The position numbers and the translations under genes were made by a program. This document shows, one piece after another, positions 43,973 through 53,271 of a DNA stretch of 63,689 bases. The stretch is from positions 1 through 63,689 of the forward strand of contig NZ_FZNS01000016.1 of assembly GCF_900188255.1 (NCBI RefSeq), in the 5' to 3' direction. Below the pieces are notes generated by a model. It was not told the DNA's origin. It saw only the letters and a list, made by a program, of their open reading frames with translations, and searched no databases. Origin of the DNA: Hymenobacter mucosus (GTDB lineage Bacteria; Bacteroidota; Bacteroidia; Cytophagales; Hymenobacteraceae). Position 1 is the stretch's first letter; every line of letters begins with the position of its first letter.

Positions 43973-44308
43973 CTAGGCGGTTACCCCTTGGCGGCAGGCC
44001 TCCTCACAGCGGCGGCACGCCTCGGCACACTCGCGGCAGTGTTCCATGTGCGCAGCGTGCTGCTCGCATTCGTCGCCGCAGGCCTTGCAGATCTCGGCGC
44101 ACTCACGCAGCAAATGCGCGGCGTGCTCGGAGCCCCGGGCTACCAAGCGGGCGGTCAACGCGCAGATATCGGCGCAGTCGCGGTCCAAGCTGATGCAGCG
44201 GACCATCATTTTAACATCGTCTTCCTGCAGGCAGGCCGTGGCGCAGTGCTCGCAGGCAGCAATACAGGCGTTGAGGGCGGCGAGCAGGCTTTGATTTTGC
44301 TGGTGCAT
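43973..44308 (-). CDS. Four-helix-bundle copper storage protein (Csp-like)
   Basis: 111 residues with 15 or so Cys, arranged as CxxC and CxxxC pairs along four helices (ACIAACEHCATAC, DRDCADIC, ECAEICKACGDEC, HCRECAEACRRCEEAC). No signal peptide, so it is the cytosolic Csp3 type, which binds many Cu(I) ions. The gene is followed by the 43912-43960 hairpin and is preceded by the HMA-AraC regulator. Confidence 0.92.
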   Translation of the reverse strand: MHQQNQSLLAALNACIAACEHCATACLQEDDVKMMVRCISLDRDCADICALTARLVARGSEHAAHLLRECAEICKACGDECEQHAAHMEHCRECAEACRRCEEACRQGVTA

Positions 44309-44351
44309 AATAAAGAAATCAAGTGAACAAGGGTCGGTTGTCTTTTTCTAA

Positions 44352-44993
44352 TTATACCCCGCTAGGAACTGCTGGTTTTATATCTGACGCGCTCAGGCTT
44401 GCATCATTTGGCTGCTCCTCGGTAAGGCGTTGCCGCTTGCGGTAGGTGGACGGCGAGCACTGCGCGGCCCGCCGAAACTGCCCCGAGAAGTGGGCTAAGC
44501 TGCTATAGCCTAGTTTCCGGGCAATCAGCCCTACCCCAAGCGCTGACGAGACTAGTAGCTCCTGCGCATAGGCCTGGCGCTGGCGGACTATATAGCCCGC
44601 CAGCGTATCGCCTGTGGCCAAGCGGGCGTAAGCTGCGCTTAGTTGAGCAACTGGTAAGCCTAGCTCCAGGGCGACAGCCGCCGGATACGCCCGATGCCGC
44701 AAACCGGGCGGCTGGCGCAACAATTGGTGCACCGCCGTCTGCACCCGGCCCAGCAGCGTTTGATGCACGGATTCAAGCAACGCAAACCCGGCTGCCGTGA
44801 GCGCCAACCGCAGGCGCGGCCAGTCAATCTGCTCGGCCGCCGCCGCTATCGTCGCGGCCCCTAGCCGCACCTCCAGCACCTGATAACCCAACTGCTCCAA
44901 CTCCTGCCGTACCACCCGTATACAGCGCGCGCAGACGATGTGCTTGATGTACAGCACAGTAGTAGGCGGAATGGAACAGCGATCAACTGACAT
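44352..44993 (-). CDS. HMA-AraC fusion regulator
   Basis: 213 residues from the ATG at 44993; an earlier in-frame start overlaps the RND gene. The N-terminal ~75 residues form a degenerate HMA domain with HIVCARCIRVV (CxxC) and GFALLES. The C-terminal ~100 residues are an AraC-type DNA-binding domain with ARKLGYSSLAHFSGQFRR. The AraC part probably binds the bipartite element found six times here; the HMA part probably senses Cu(I). It is homologous throughout to the protein at 59130-59759. It starts four bases after the cusA-like stop, so it shares that operon. Confidence 0.8.
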   Translation of the reverse strand: MSVDRCSIPPTTVLYIKHIVCARCIRVVRQELEQLGYQVLEVRLGAATIAAAAEQIDWPRLRLALTAAGFALLESVHQTLLGRVQTAVHQLLRQPPGLRHRAYPAAVALELGLPVAQLSAAYARLATGDTLAGYIVRQRQAYAQELLVSSALGVGLIARKLGYSSLAHFSGQFRRAAQCSPSTYRKRQRLTEEQPNDASLSASDIKPAVPSGV

Positions 44994-44997
44994 ACAC

Positions 44998-47900
44998 TTA
45001 CCGCACGGGGAATAAGGGGTTGTGGTCGCCGGCCGGGGTGAGGGGCTGCGCATCCAATTCTTGCGGGTGCGCGTCCAAGCCGGTTTCCTGGTGAGCGGTG
45101 AAGTATTGCGCCAGCGCTTTATCGCCGACCAGCCAGAACACCACGGGTGTGACGATGATATCCAGGAACGTGGACGAGAGCAGGCCGCCTAAAATCACGG
45201 TGGCCACCGGGTAGAGGATTTCCTTGCCCGGCGCATCTTTGGCCAGCGTCAACGGAATGAGCGCCAGCGCCGCCACCAGGGCCGTCATCAGTACCGGCAC
45301 CAGACGCTCCAACGAGCCTCGCACAATCATCTTGGCACCGAACACTTCGCCTTCGTGCTCCACCAGGTGGATGTAGTGGGAAATCATCATAATGCCGTTG
45401 CGCGAGGCAATGCCCGTGAGGGTGATAAAGCCCACCAGCGAGGCAATGCTGAAGGTGCCGCCCGTCAGCAGCACGGCCACCACCGAGCCAATTAGCGCCA
45501 GCGGAATGTTGAGCATGATCTGGCCCACCATGTAGCTGGACTTGAAGTGCGAGTAGAGGACTAGGAAGATGCCGGCCAGCGAAAACAGGCTCAGCCAGAG
45601 AATCTTCTGCGAAGCTGACTGCTGGCTCTCGAACTGGCCGCCGTAGGTGAGGTAGTAGCCGGCCGGCAGCTTCACCTGCTGGCTGATCTTCTGCTGAATC
45701 TCTTTCACTGTGGAGCCCAAATCGCGCTCAGCCACGTTCAGCGAGATGGTAATGCGGCGCTGGGTGTTTTCGTGGTTGACCGTGTTAGGTCCCGGCTCAT
45801 AGATGATGTCGGCCACTTCACTCACCGGAATCATGGCCCCGGAGGGTGTTTCAATTCGCGTCTGTCCGATAGCAGCAATGTCGTTGCGCTGGTTTTCGGG
45901 CAGCTTCACAATCAGGTCGAAGCGCTGCTGGCCGTTGAGCATCTGCGAGACGACGGCCCCCTGAAACAGGGTTTCCAAATCGCGCACCACCTCGCCCCGC
46001 TCCATGCCGTAGGCTCGCAACGCCTGGTCGCGGGGGCGCACCAGCAGTTGGGGAATCTGCACCTGCTTTTCCACTTGCAGATCCACTACGCCCGGCACCG
46101 TGGCCGCCGCGCTGCGAATCTCGCCCGCGTAGCGGCGCAACTCCAATAAATCGTTGCCGAACACCTTGATGGCGACCTGCGCCCGCACGCCCGAGAGCAA
46201 GTGGTCGAGGCGGTGCGAGATGGGCTGCCCGATGTTCACGTTCACCCCGGTAATCAAACTCAGCTTCTCGCGCATGTCGGCCAGAATCTCGTCGCGGCTG
46301 CGCATCGTTTTGCCTTCTTTTTCCAACTCGTCCTCGGTTTTGAAAGCTACCTCGATTTCCGAGTTGTTGACTGATTCGGCGTGCTCATCGAGTTCGGCGC
46401 GGCCGGTACGACGGGCGGTGTAGGCTACCTCCGGTATCTTGAGCATCTGCTGCTCGCCGAGCGTGCCCAGCCGGTTGCTTTCGGTCAGCGACGTACCGGC
46501 CGGGGCCGAGAAGTTCACGGTCAGCGAGCCCTCGTTGAAGGGCGGCAAGAACTCGGTACCGAAGAAGGGCACCATGGCCCCCGCCAGCACAAACAGCAGT
46601 CCGGTGGTGGCCAGCACCACCTTCGGGTGCTGTAGTCCCCAATCCAATAAATGGGTATCCTTTCGTTTCAGCCAGCGCACCAGCGGGCCGTCGGTTTCCG
46701 CGTGGTTGATCTGCTTCATCTTGGGCAGCAGGTAGTAGCAGAGCACCGGCGTCACGGTCAGCGACACGAACAGCGAGGCCACGATGCTGGTGATGTAGGC
46801 AATGCCCAAGGGCGCGAAAATGCGGCCTTCCATACCTTCGAGCGCAAACAGGGGCAGGAATACCAGCACCACAATGATGGTGGCGTATACAATGGAATTG
46901 CGCACCTCCGACGAGGCGGCGTAGATCACTTGCAGCACGGGCCGGGGCTGGGGCAGGTGCCGGTTTTCCCGTAGTCGCCGGTACACGTTCTCCACGTCCA
47001 CAATGGCGTCATCGACCAGCTCGCCGATGGCAATAGCTAGGCCGCCCAACGTCATAGTGTTGATGCTGATGCCCGCGAAGCGGAACACCAGGGCCGTGAC
47101 CAGCAAGGACAAGGGAATGGCCACCAGCGAAATAAAGGTGGTGCGCACGTTGAGTAGGAAGGCAAAAAGCACGATTACTACCAGAATGGCCCCGTCGCGC
47201 AAGGCTTCCTCGACGTTGGTAATACTGGACTCAATAAACTCGGACTGCTTGAACAGCCGCGTATTGACTTGCACGTCCTTGGGCAGGGAGGGCTTAAGCT
47301 CTACCAGGGCCTTTTCCACGGCTTGGGTCAGGCCCACCGTGGCCGCGCCCGGCTGCTTTTCGATGCTCAGAATGACGGCCGGCTTGCCATTCACGCTGCC
47401 GTCGCCGCGCTTGAAGCGGGCCCCAAACTCCACCTTCGCAATGTCGGCCACCCGGATGGGGGACTGCTCACGGTAGCCCACGACGATGTTCTCGATATCG
47501 GCCACTGAGCGCAGCCGGCCTAGATTACGAATGAGCACTTCCGAGCCGTTGCGGTCGAAGAAGTTGCCGGTGGTGTTCAGGTTGGATTGGCGCAACGCCT
47601 CTTCCACCTGATTTACCGTCAGACCGGTGGCGTTGAGGCGGGGCATGTCCAGCAGCACCTGGTACTGCAGGTTATCGCCGCCAATCGGAATCACTTGGGC
47701 CACCCCCGGGATGGAGAGCAACCGCTGGCGCACGGTGTAGTTGGCCAGCGTGCGCAAATCGGCGGCGTTGGTTTGCGCTCCGCCCGAGAGGCCCACGAGC
47801 ATGATCTGGCCCATCACCGAGGAAATCGGCCCGAGTACTGGGGTAATGCCAGTGGGCAGTTGCTCGCCCACGGTTTGCAGCTTCTCGCTCACAATCTGGC

Positions 47901-48219
47901 GGGCCGTAAACAGGTCGGTGCCGTAGTCGAACTCCACGAACACCATCCCTAGGCCAATGGCCGAGTTGGAGCGCACGGCCGATACGCCGGTAGCCCCATT
48001 CAGGGCCGTTTCCACGGGCAGCGTTACCAGGGCTTCCACTTCTTCGGGGGCCATGCCTGGCGATTCGAGGAACACGGTTACGCGGGGACGGTCCAGGTCG
48101 GGCAGCACGTCCACTGGCAACTGGCGGACCGTGTAGGTGCCGGCAATCAAGAGCCCGATGGCAAAGGCCAGCATCAGCAGGCGGTTTTGCAGGGCAAAGC
48201 GAATGATCTTATCAAGCAT
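44998..48219 (-). CDS. CusA/CzcA-type RND metal pump
   Basis: 1073 residues with the standard 12-helix layout and two periplasmic domains. The opening LPVDVLPDLDRPRVTV and a Met/Asp-containing central helix (GELVDDAIVDVENVYRR) are typical. Unlike the pump at 25613 it is not fused to TolC; a separate TolC gene lies at 50564-51799. The adaptor (48825) and copper-binding neighbours suggest Cu(I)/Ag(I) export. Confidence 0.9.
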   Translation of the reverse strand: MLDKIIRFALQNRLLMLAFAIGLLIAGTYTVRQLPVDVLPDLDRPRVTVFLESPGMAPEEVEALVTLPVETALNGATGVSAVRSNSAIGLGMVFVEFDYGTDLFTARQIVSEKLQTVGEQLPTGITPVLGPISSVMGQIMLVGLSGGAQTNAADLRTLANYTVRQRLLSIPGVAQVIPIGGDNLQYQVLLDMPRLNATGLTVNQVEEALRQSNLNTTGNFFDRNGSEVLIRNLGRLRSVADIENIVVGYREQSPIRVADIAKVEFGARFKRGDGSVNGKPAVILSIEKQPGAATVGLTQAVEKALVELKPSLPKDVQVNTRLFKQSEFIESSITNVEEALRDGAILVVIVLFAFLLNVRTTFISLVAIPLSLLVTALVFRFAGISINTMTLGGLAIAIGELVDDAIVDVENVYRRLRENRHLPQPRPVLQVIYAASSEVRNSIVYATIIVVLVFLPLFALEGMEGRIFAPLGIAYITSIVASLFVSLTVTPVLCYYLLPKMKQINHAETDGPLVRWLKRKDTHLLDWGLQHPKVVLATTGLLFVLAGAMVPFFGTEFLPPFNEGSLTVNFSAPAGTSLTESNRLGTLGEQQMLKIPEVAYTARRTGRAELDEHAESVNNSEIEVAFKTEDELEKEGKTMRSRDEILADMREKLSLITGVNVNIGQPISHRLDHLLSGVRAQVAIKVFGNDLLELRRYAGEIRSAAATVPGVVDLQVEKQVQIPQLLVRPRDQALRAYGMERGEVVRDLETLFQGAVVSQMLNGQQRFDLIVKLPENQRNDIAAIGQTRIETPSGAMIPVSEVADIIYEPGPNTVNHENTQRRITISLNVAERDLGSTVKEIQQKISQQVKLPAGYYLTYGGQFESQQSASQKILWLSLFSLAGIFLVLYSHFKSSYMVGQIMLNIPLALIGSVVAVLLTGGTFSIASLVGFITLTGIASRNGIMMISHYIHLVEHEGEVFGAKMIVRGSLERLVPVLMTALVAALALIPLTLAKDAPGKEILYPVATVILGGLLSSTFLDIIVTPVVFWLVGDKALAQYFTAHQETGLDAHPQELDAQPLTPAGDHNPLFPVR

Positions 48220-48306
48220 CGTCGGAAAAGAAAAACAGACGGCGGGTTAGCCACGGCCGATCAGGTTCTGGGGGGGTGCCCCGGACGGGGCGGTAGGGGG
48301 TAGGGG

Positions 48307-48804
48307 CTACTTGTGGGCCGAGTTGTGGGTGCTCACGAACTGCCACTGACCCGCCGCGTTTTTGCGCAGCACGCTGCTGGCGACTCCCCGGCGCTTGATG
48401 GGCGCCGGCGCGGTCTTCGCCTTCGGATCTTTCTTTAACCCAATGGTATAAGTGTAGCTCTCCGTAGCAAAGGCGTAATTGCCATCCACCGTCACGTCCG
48501 CCTTGTAATCAGCATAGGTGAACGAGTTGAACTCCTTAAGTTCCGGCCCCAGGTGGTGGTCCCGGTAGTGGGCGTAGGTACCCTCACGGCTGCCGGATTC
48601 CAGCACCACGGAGTTGGGCACAAACAACCGGGTGGTGCCGGTGGTGTCCAGCTTCTGTACCGCCTGCTGGTATTGGTGGAGCACGGCCCGCACGGCGGCT
48701 TCATCGGTCGAAAAAGCCACCGGGGCCGCAGCAGTTTGGGCGAGGGTCGGAACCGACCAGGCAGTTAAGGCAAGCGAAGCGAGAGCAGCGAGGAAAGCAC
48801 GCAT
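48307..48804 (-). CDS. Secreted NTF2-like protein (DUF4440-type)
   Basis: 165 residues with a signal peptide ending in TLAQ (about 23) and an NTF2-like fold (about 30-165, AVRAVLHQYQQAVQKLDTTG). No catalytic residues are evident. It lies between the RND pump and its adaptor and is cotranscribed; its task in copper handling is unknown. Confidence 0.75.
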   Translation of the reverse strand: MRAFLAALASLALTAWSVPTLAQTAAAPVAFSTDEAAVRAVLHQYQQAVQKLDTTGTTRLFVPNSVVLESGSREGTYAHYRDHHLGPELKEFNSFTYADYKADVTVDGNYAFATESYTYTIGLKKDPKAKTAPAPIKRRGVASSVLRKNAAGQWQFVSTHNSAHK

Positions 48805-48824
48805 AGCAGAGAGAACAGCGAGGG

Positions 48825-49970
48825 CTACTGGTTGAGGTAGATGGACTTGAGTTGGTAAGTGCCGGTGGTCACGACCCGGTCATTTTCATTGACCTCGCCC
48901 TGTAAGAGCACCGTTTGCTCGCCGTTAATGGAGCCCGGCTGCACGTAGCGGATTTTAAAGCGCTCGGGCTGCGTGTGCACAAACACCACAGGCTTGCCGT
49001 TCAGGTCAGTCACGGCCGAAGAAGGCACCACGAGTTGCTTTTTTCCCTGGTTGCTTTGCCCCACCACCTGCACGTTCACGGCCTGCCCGGCCCGGTAGGC
49101 GGTGCCGGCCTGTGCGTCGAGTTCCAAAATCAGCTGTCGGGCCTGGTTGACGGGATTCACCGCGTTGCTGAACACGACCAGGCGGGCGGGCGCGCCGGGC
49201 TGGCCCTGCAGGCCTTCCACCCGAAACTCGGCGCCCGGCGTAATCTTGCCTAAGTCCTGGGCGAACACCTGGGCTTCCACGCGCAGCTTGCCGGGGTTGA
49301 GGACCCGAAACAGCTCGTCGCCTTGGTTGACTTGCTGACCCACGGCTAGGTTGAATACATCCACCGTGCCACTGATGGGCGAGGTGATGCGCACGCGGCG
49401 CTGCTGGGCTTGCCCGTTGTAGATGCTAGCGTTCTGGCGGGCCTGCCGTAAGCGCAGTTCGGCGGCTACCACGTCTTTGCGGGCGGCAATATCGGCAATG
49501 CTTTGCAGGCGGGCGTAATCCTGCTGGGCCGCCCGCAACTCGGCCTGGGCGTTGGCCCGCTCGGTGCTGAGGCCAATCTGCTGGGTCGCGTCGAGCGTTT
49601 GCTCGATGACGGCCAGCGTCTGCCCGGCCCGCACGGGCTGCCCCACTCGCGCCGTGAGGCTGACTATACGTCCTGTCTGGGGCACGACGATGCGACCTTC
49701 CCCGCCCGCCGCAGCGGACACGGTGCCGTAGAGCGTGGCGCGGCTGTAGGTACTGGAATAAGCGGCTAAGCGGGTACCCACCTGAAAGAGAAACTGGCTT
49801 TCTTTGGGCAGCAGCACCTCATCGGTCAGGGCCACGCCGGTATTGGCTTGGGCGGTGCCGCCGTGGTCTTCGCCGCCATGGGCCAGTACGGCGGCCGGTG
49901 GGGGCAATAGCACGGCGAGCGTCAGGCCCGCCGCTGCCGTGGCCGCCAGGAGTTTATGCTTGGTTTTCAT
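48825..49970 (-). CDS. Periplasmic adaptor of the copper RND pump (CusB-like)
   Basis: 381 residues from the ATG at 49970, chosen because the signal peptide (MKTKHKLLAATAAAG...) starts there; nine upstream codons are in frame. An N-terminal HGGEDHGG stretch may bind copper. The lipoyl/hairpin and beta-barrel domains follow. Its start overlaps the end of the gene before it by 17 bases. Confidence 0.9.
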   Translation of the reverse strand: MKTKHKLLAATAAAGLTLAVLLPPPAAVLAHGGEDHGGTAQANTGVALTDEVLLPKESQFLFQVGTRLAAYSSTYSRATLYGTVSAAAGGEGRIVVPQTGRIVSLTARVGQPVRAGQTLAVIEQTLDATQQIGLSTERANAQAELRAAQQDYARLQSIADIAARKDVVAAELRLRQARQNASIYNGQAQQRRVRITSPISGTVDVFNLAVGQQVNQGDELFRVLNPGKLRVEAQVFAQDLGKITPGAEFRVEGLQGQPGAPARLVVFSNAVNPVNQARQLILELDAQAGTAYRAGQAVNVQVVGQSNQGKKQLVVPSSAVTDLNGKPVVFVHTQPERFKIRYVQPGSINGEQTVLLQGEVNENDRVVTTGTYQLKSIYLNQ

Positions 49971-50571
49971 AGACAACGGGAGTAGGGGTGGAAACACGCA
50001 GCGCGGGACGGCGGCGTAGCAGCATGACGGTCAGCACGACGCCCAGGGCAAAGGCACCGACTAAGGCCAACATGGTTTTCCAGGAGGAAAACAGACCGGG
50101 CGCGTCGGGCACGGCGGTGGCCGCTACCGGTAGCTTGGCGCCCACCTTGATGCCATCGAGCAGCAGCAGGTCGGCTTTGTCCCCGGCCACGATGTTGAGG
50201 GCGAAGCTGTAGGCTTTATTAGCCGGGAATTGGCCTTCTACTAGGTACACGCCCGGCTCTTGCTCCGTGACGGTCCACTTGAGCGCCGCATCTTCCGGGT
50301 TGGTTAAGGTCAGCTTGGCCCCTTTGATGGGCGCGTTGGTGGCGTAATCGGACAGGAACAGGCGCAGGTCGGCGGGCTTTCCGCCTTGTAGCGGCTCGTA
50401 GCGCAGCAGCACCTCGAACTGTTCAGAGAGGGCGGCCACCGAAAACGTGGTAGCCCCCGCAGGGGCTGCCCCTTGGGCGCCGTCCCCGTGGTCTTCGCCG
50501 CCGTGGGCCCAGGCGGGGCAACTTAGCAGCAGCCCGAGCAGTAGCATTAGTAGCTGTTTCATGTTATTCAC
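49954..50571 (-). CDS. Periplasmic copper-associated protein with C-terminal membrane anchor
   Basis: 205 residues: a signal peptide (1-22), HGGEDHGDG metal-like stretch after it, a beta-sandwich-like region (about 45-150) and one transmembrane helix near the C terminus (about 165-187). No named family was recognised. It overlaps the TolC gene by eight bases and the adaptor by 17, so it is part of the efflux operon; a periplasmic copper donor or pump accessory is likely. Confidence 0.7.
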   Translation of the reverse strand: MNNMKQLLMLLLGLLLSCPAWAHGGEDHGDGAQGAAPAGATTFSVAALSEQFEVLLRYEPLQGGKPADLRLFLSDYATNAPIKGAKLTLTNPEDAALKWTVTEQEPGVYLVEGQFPANKAYSFALNIVAGDKADLLLLDGIKVGAKLPVAATAVPDAPGLFSSWKTMLALVGAFALGVVLTVMLLRRRPALRVSTPTPVVYENQA

Positions 50572-51799
50572 CCCGCAGGTAATTAAGTTCGACCAACGCC
50601 TGCCGGTAATCCCGAATGGTGGTCAGGTAGGTATTTTGAATGGTAAAGGCTTGATTCAGGCTCTGAATCAAAACCAGGTAGCTGATTTCACCGGCCCGAA
50701 ACAGGCGCTGCGACTGGCTGATAATGGCCCGCGCCTGGGGCACGCCCGTCTGCTCGTAATAGGCCAGCGAGGCGGAAAACTTGCGCGTGTCAGCCAGCGC
50801 CTGCTGGTACTGGGTGCCGAGTTCCAGGCGCTGGGTTTGCAGTTGGTAGCCTGCCGCCTGTGAGCGGGCCGTGGCCGCCTGTAGCTGGGAGCGGTAGGTC
50901 CAGAACCAGATGGGCACGGATACCCCGAACTGAAAGCGGTACTTGATTGCGGAGTTCTCAAAGGCCTGATTCTGATAGCCCACCGTTAGCGCCGGAGTTC
51001 GACGGGCCCGCACGAGGCTGATGCCGGACTGACTCAGTGCCACATTCTGGGTAGCGTAGGCCAGGGCGGGGCTGCGCACGAGGGCGGCACTATCTTCGGC
51101 CGGCAGACTGCCGAGCAGCGCCGCCCCGGTTTGCGCTAATTCCGGGCCGCTCCGGCGCAAGTCTGTGCTGGTAGCCAACACAGTCGGGGTACCGAGCAGC
51201 AAGCCTAAGCGGCGCTGGGCGGTGCGCAAGTCCTCGGTGGCTTGCTGCAGTTGCACGGCGACCTGCCGGGCCTCGGCGTCGGTACTGATGCGCTGCAGGG
51301 ACGTGACTTCCCCGGCCGCAAACAGTCGCTCGGTGGCTACCCGCAGGGCCTGATACAAGCTGTCCTGGTAGGCAAGCTGCCGCACCTGCGCTTCCGCGAA
51401 CTGCAAGCTCAGGTAAGCCAAGCGGGTGTCGCGCAGCACGCTGGCCCGGCTCACCTCGCGGTTGCGCTCGGCCAGCGTGAGGCCAGCCTGGGCTACCTGG
51501 CGCTGCCGCCGGTACACGTTGGGCAGGTCAATGGTCTGCACGACGCCCGGGGCCCACATTTCGCCTGTGGGGGCGGAAAACAGAAAGTCGGGGTTGGCCG
51601 GGGCAAATGAGCCCCGCTTCAGGGCCCGCTGCTCGCTGATTTCCTGCTCGGCCTGCCGCAGACGGGGGTGGCGCCGCAGGGCCTGCGCTTCGGCGCTGTC
51701 AAGTAGCAGAACCGCCGTTTGGGCCCGCGCCGGGCCCGCGAGCAGCACCAGCACGAGCAGCAGCCACCTACCCGGGGCATTTATCTTTAGGTACTTCAT
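50564..51799 (-). CDS. TolC-family outer-membrane efflux protein (CusC-like)
   Basis: 411 residues with a signal peptide ending in ARAQ (about 26) and two copies of the long helical hairpin pattern (LRQAEQEISEQRALKRG; QLQAATARSQAAGYQLQTQR). It forms the exit duct for the unfused RND pump at 44998-48219. Confidence 0.88.
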   Translation of the reverse strand: MKYLKINAPGRWLLLVLVLLAGPARAQTAVLLLDSAEAQALRRHPRLRQAEQEISEQRALKRGSFAPANPDFLFSAPTGEMWAPGVVQTIDLPNVYRRQRQVAQAGLTLAERNREVSRASVLRDTRLAYLSLQFAEAQVRQLAYQDSLYQALRVATERLFAAGEVTSLQRISTDAEARQVAVQLQQATEDLRTAQRRLGLLLGTPTVLATSTDLRRSGPELAQTGAALLGSLPAEDSAALVRSPALAYATQNVALSQSGISLVRARRTPALTVGYQNQAFENSAIKYRFQFGVSVPIWFWTYRSQLQAATARSQAAGYQLQTQRLELGTQYQQALADTRKFSASLAYYEQTGVPQARAIISQSQRLFRAGEISYLVLIQSLNQAFTIQNTYLTTIRDYRQALVELNYLRGE

Positions 51800-51904
51800 A
51801 CAATCAGGTTAAGTCTTGCCCGAGGGGCTGCCCTGGTTGCCGTAGTGGGCAGCCAAAGGCCAAGCGGGCCCGGCATGCACCAGGCCCGCCCATTCAGTCG
51901 TGGC

Positions 51905-52465
51905 CTAGGTGTTTTTTACCAGCGCCATTCCGCATTTCGGGCAGCTACCAGGCTTGTCACTGGCACTGCCTGCACACTGCATCGGGCAGTTGTAAGCAGC
52001 GCCAACGGCTTTGCCGGGCTTGGCTTTGCTGGCGTCCAGCTTCTCAAAGCGGGCACTCAGCGACTGGCCTTTGGCCTTCACGCTCACGATGGCCGTGCGC
52101 AGGGAAGTGCCGGCTGGCAGCGTCGCTACCAAATGGTCGCCGCTGGGCGTCAGGGTTGCTGTGCTGCTTTTACCAGCACTCGTCAGCAGCATGACCGTGC
52201 CGGTCGTCCCCGTTGGGGCTACCGTGGCTTCCTTGGCATCAAGCAGATAGACGTGCAGGGCGCCAGCCTGTTGGACCAGTTCCAAGTGGTAAGCCCCGGC
52301 CGTGCGCACGATCCCCCCGTGCGGGGAGGTGTGGGCGTGATTTTCACCGACGGCCTGATGACCATGGGCGGCCGCGCCGGGCTGGGCACCATGCTGATGC
52401 TGGGCGGCAAGCGAGAGGGGCGCGGCCAGCAACGCGGCGGCCAGCAGAAGAGAGGAGAATTTCAT
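51905..52465 (-). CDS. Secreted His-rich protein with C-terminal metal-binding (HMBD-like) domain
   Basis: 186 residues: a signal peptide (1-20), a His-rich stretch (QHQHGAQ, HGHQAVGENHAHTSPHGG at about 22-50), a beta domain and a Cys motif near the C terminus (YNCPMQ and CPKCGMALV), as in heavy-metal-binding YHS-like domains. It probably binds copper in the periplasm. Confidence 0.8.
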   Translation of the reverse strand: MKFSSLLLAAALLAAPLSLAAQHQHGAQPGAAAHGHQAVGENHAHTSPHGGIVRTAGAYHLELVQQAGALHVYLLDAKEATVAPTGTTGTVMLLTSAGKSSTATLTPSGDHLVATLPAGTSLRTAIVSVKAKGQSLSARFEKLDASKAKPGKAVGAAYNCPMQCAGSASDKPGSCPKCGMALVKNT

Positions 52466-52505
52466 AAGAGAGTTGTAGTAAGAAAAAATGGCTAGCCAGT
52501 GGGGC

Positions 52506-53234
52506 TTACATCTTGTCGGCGTTCTGGGCGTGCCAGTCTTTGAACTGCTGGATTTCTTTCTGCTGCTCGGTAATCATCTTCTGCGCCATTTCCTTGAGCT
52601 TGGTGTCTTTGCCGTGGGCTAGTTCCGCCTGGGCCATATCCGTGGCGCTCTGGTGGTGCACCATCATCAGCATGTTAAAATTCATGTCCGGGTCGGCCAC
52701 CGTTTTGGGCATGTTTTTCATCATGCTCTCCATCGACGCCTTCATTTTACTGGTGAAGGGGTCGGCCGGGTCTTGGGGCTTGTAGTTGGTGGGGGCATTG
52801 TCAAGGCGAGTAGCGACGGCTTCCAGCTCGGCGATTTCCTTTTGCTGGTCGGCCTTGATTTTCTCGGCCATTGCTCGCATGGTGGCGTCCTTGCCATCGC
52901 GCAGCTCGATGTCGGCCATGGCTACGGCACCCCGGTGATGCTCTAGCATGTGATGGGCAAAGTCGTGGTCAGTGTTGCCCTTGGGCTTGGAGGCCTCCAT
53001 CTTTTGCATCATCTCGTTCATCGACGTCATCAGCGGGGAGGTGCTGGCGGCGCCGGCCGTGTCATGCCCCATGGCCGAGTGGTCCATGCCCGCCATATCG
53101 CCAGAGCTGGCCGTTTCGGGGGTGGAGGATTCGGTAGCGGTTGCGGTCGAATCCGTAGTTTTTTCATTGCTGCAGCTAGCTAGCAGCAGGGTACCGGCGC
53201 ACAGGGCGGTGAGGAAAAAAGCAGGCTTTTTCAT
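52506..53234 (-). CDS. DUF305 lipoprotein with two repeats
   Basis: 242 residues with lipobox LLASC (Cys about 21) and a Met/His stretch (MAGMDHSAMGHD). Two DUF305 units follow, each with an HH pair (HHMLEHHRGAVAMA; MMVHHQSATDMA). Four-helix DUF305 proteins are common in copper islands and may bind copper. A second relative is at 60501-61130. Confidence 0.88.
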   Translation of the reverse strand: MKKPAFFLTALCAGTLLLASCSNEKTTDSTATATESSTPETASSGDMAGMDHSAMGHDTAGAASTSPLMTSMNEMMQKMEASKPKGNTDHDFAHHMLEHHRGAVAMADIELRDGKDATMRAMAEKIKADQQKEIAELEAVATRLDNAPTNYKPQDPADPFTSKMKASMESMMKNMPKTVADPDMNFNMLMMVHHQSATDMAQAELAHGKDTKLKEMAQKMITEQQKEIQQFKDWHAQNADKM

Positions 53235-53271
53235 GAATGTGGTTGGGAGTAAGGGAAGAAAAGAAGGGATA

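Noticed and set aside
43850..44326. Plus-strand open frame of 158 codons
   Set aside because: It is antisense to the Csp gene, whose Cys pattern is unmistakable, and runs through the 23-base hairpin.
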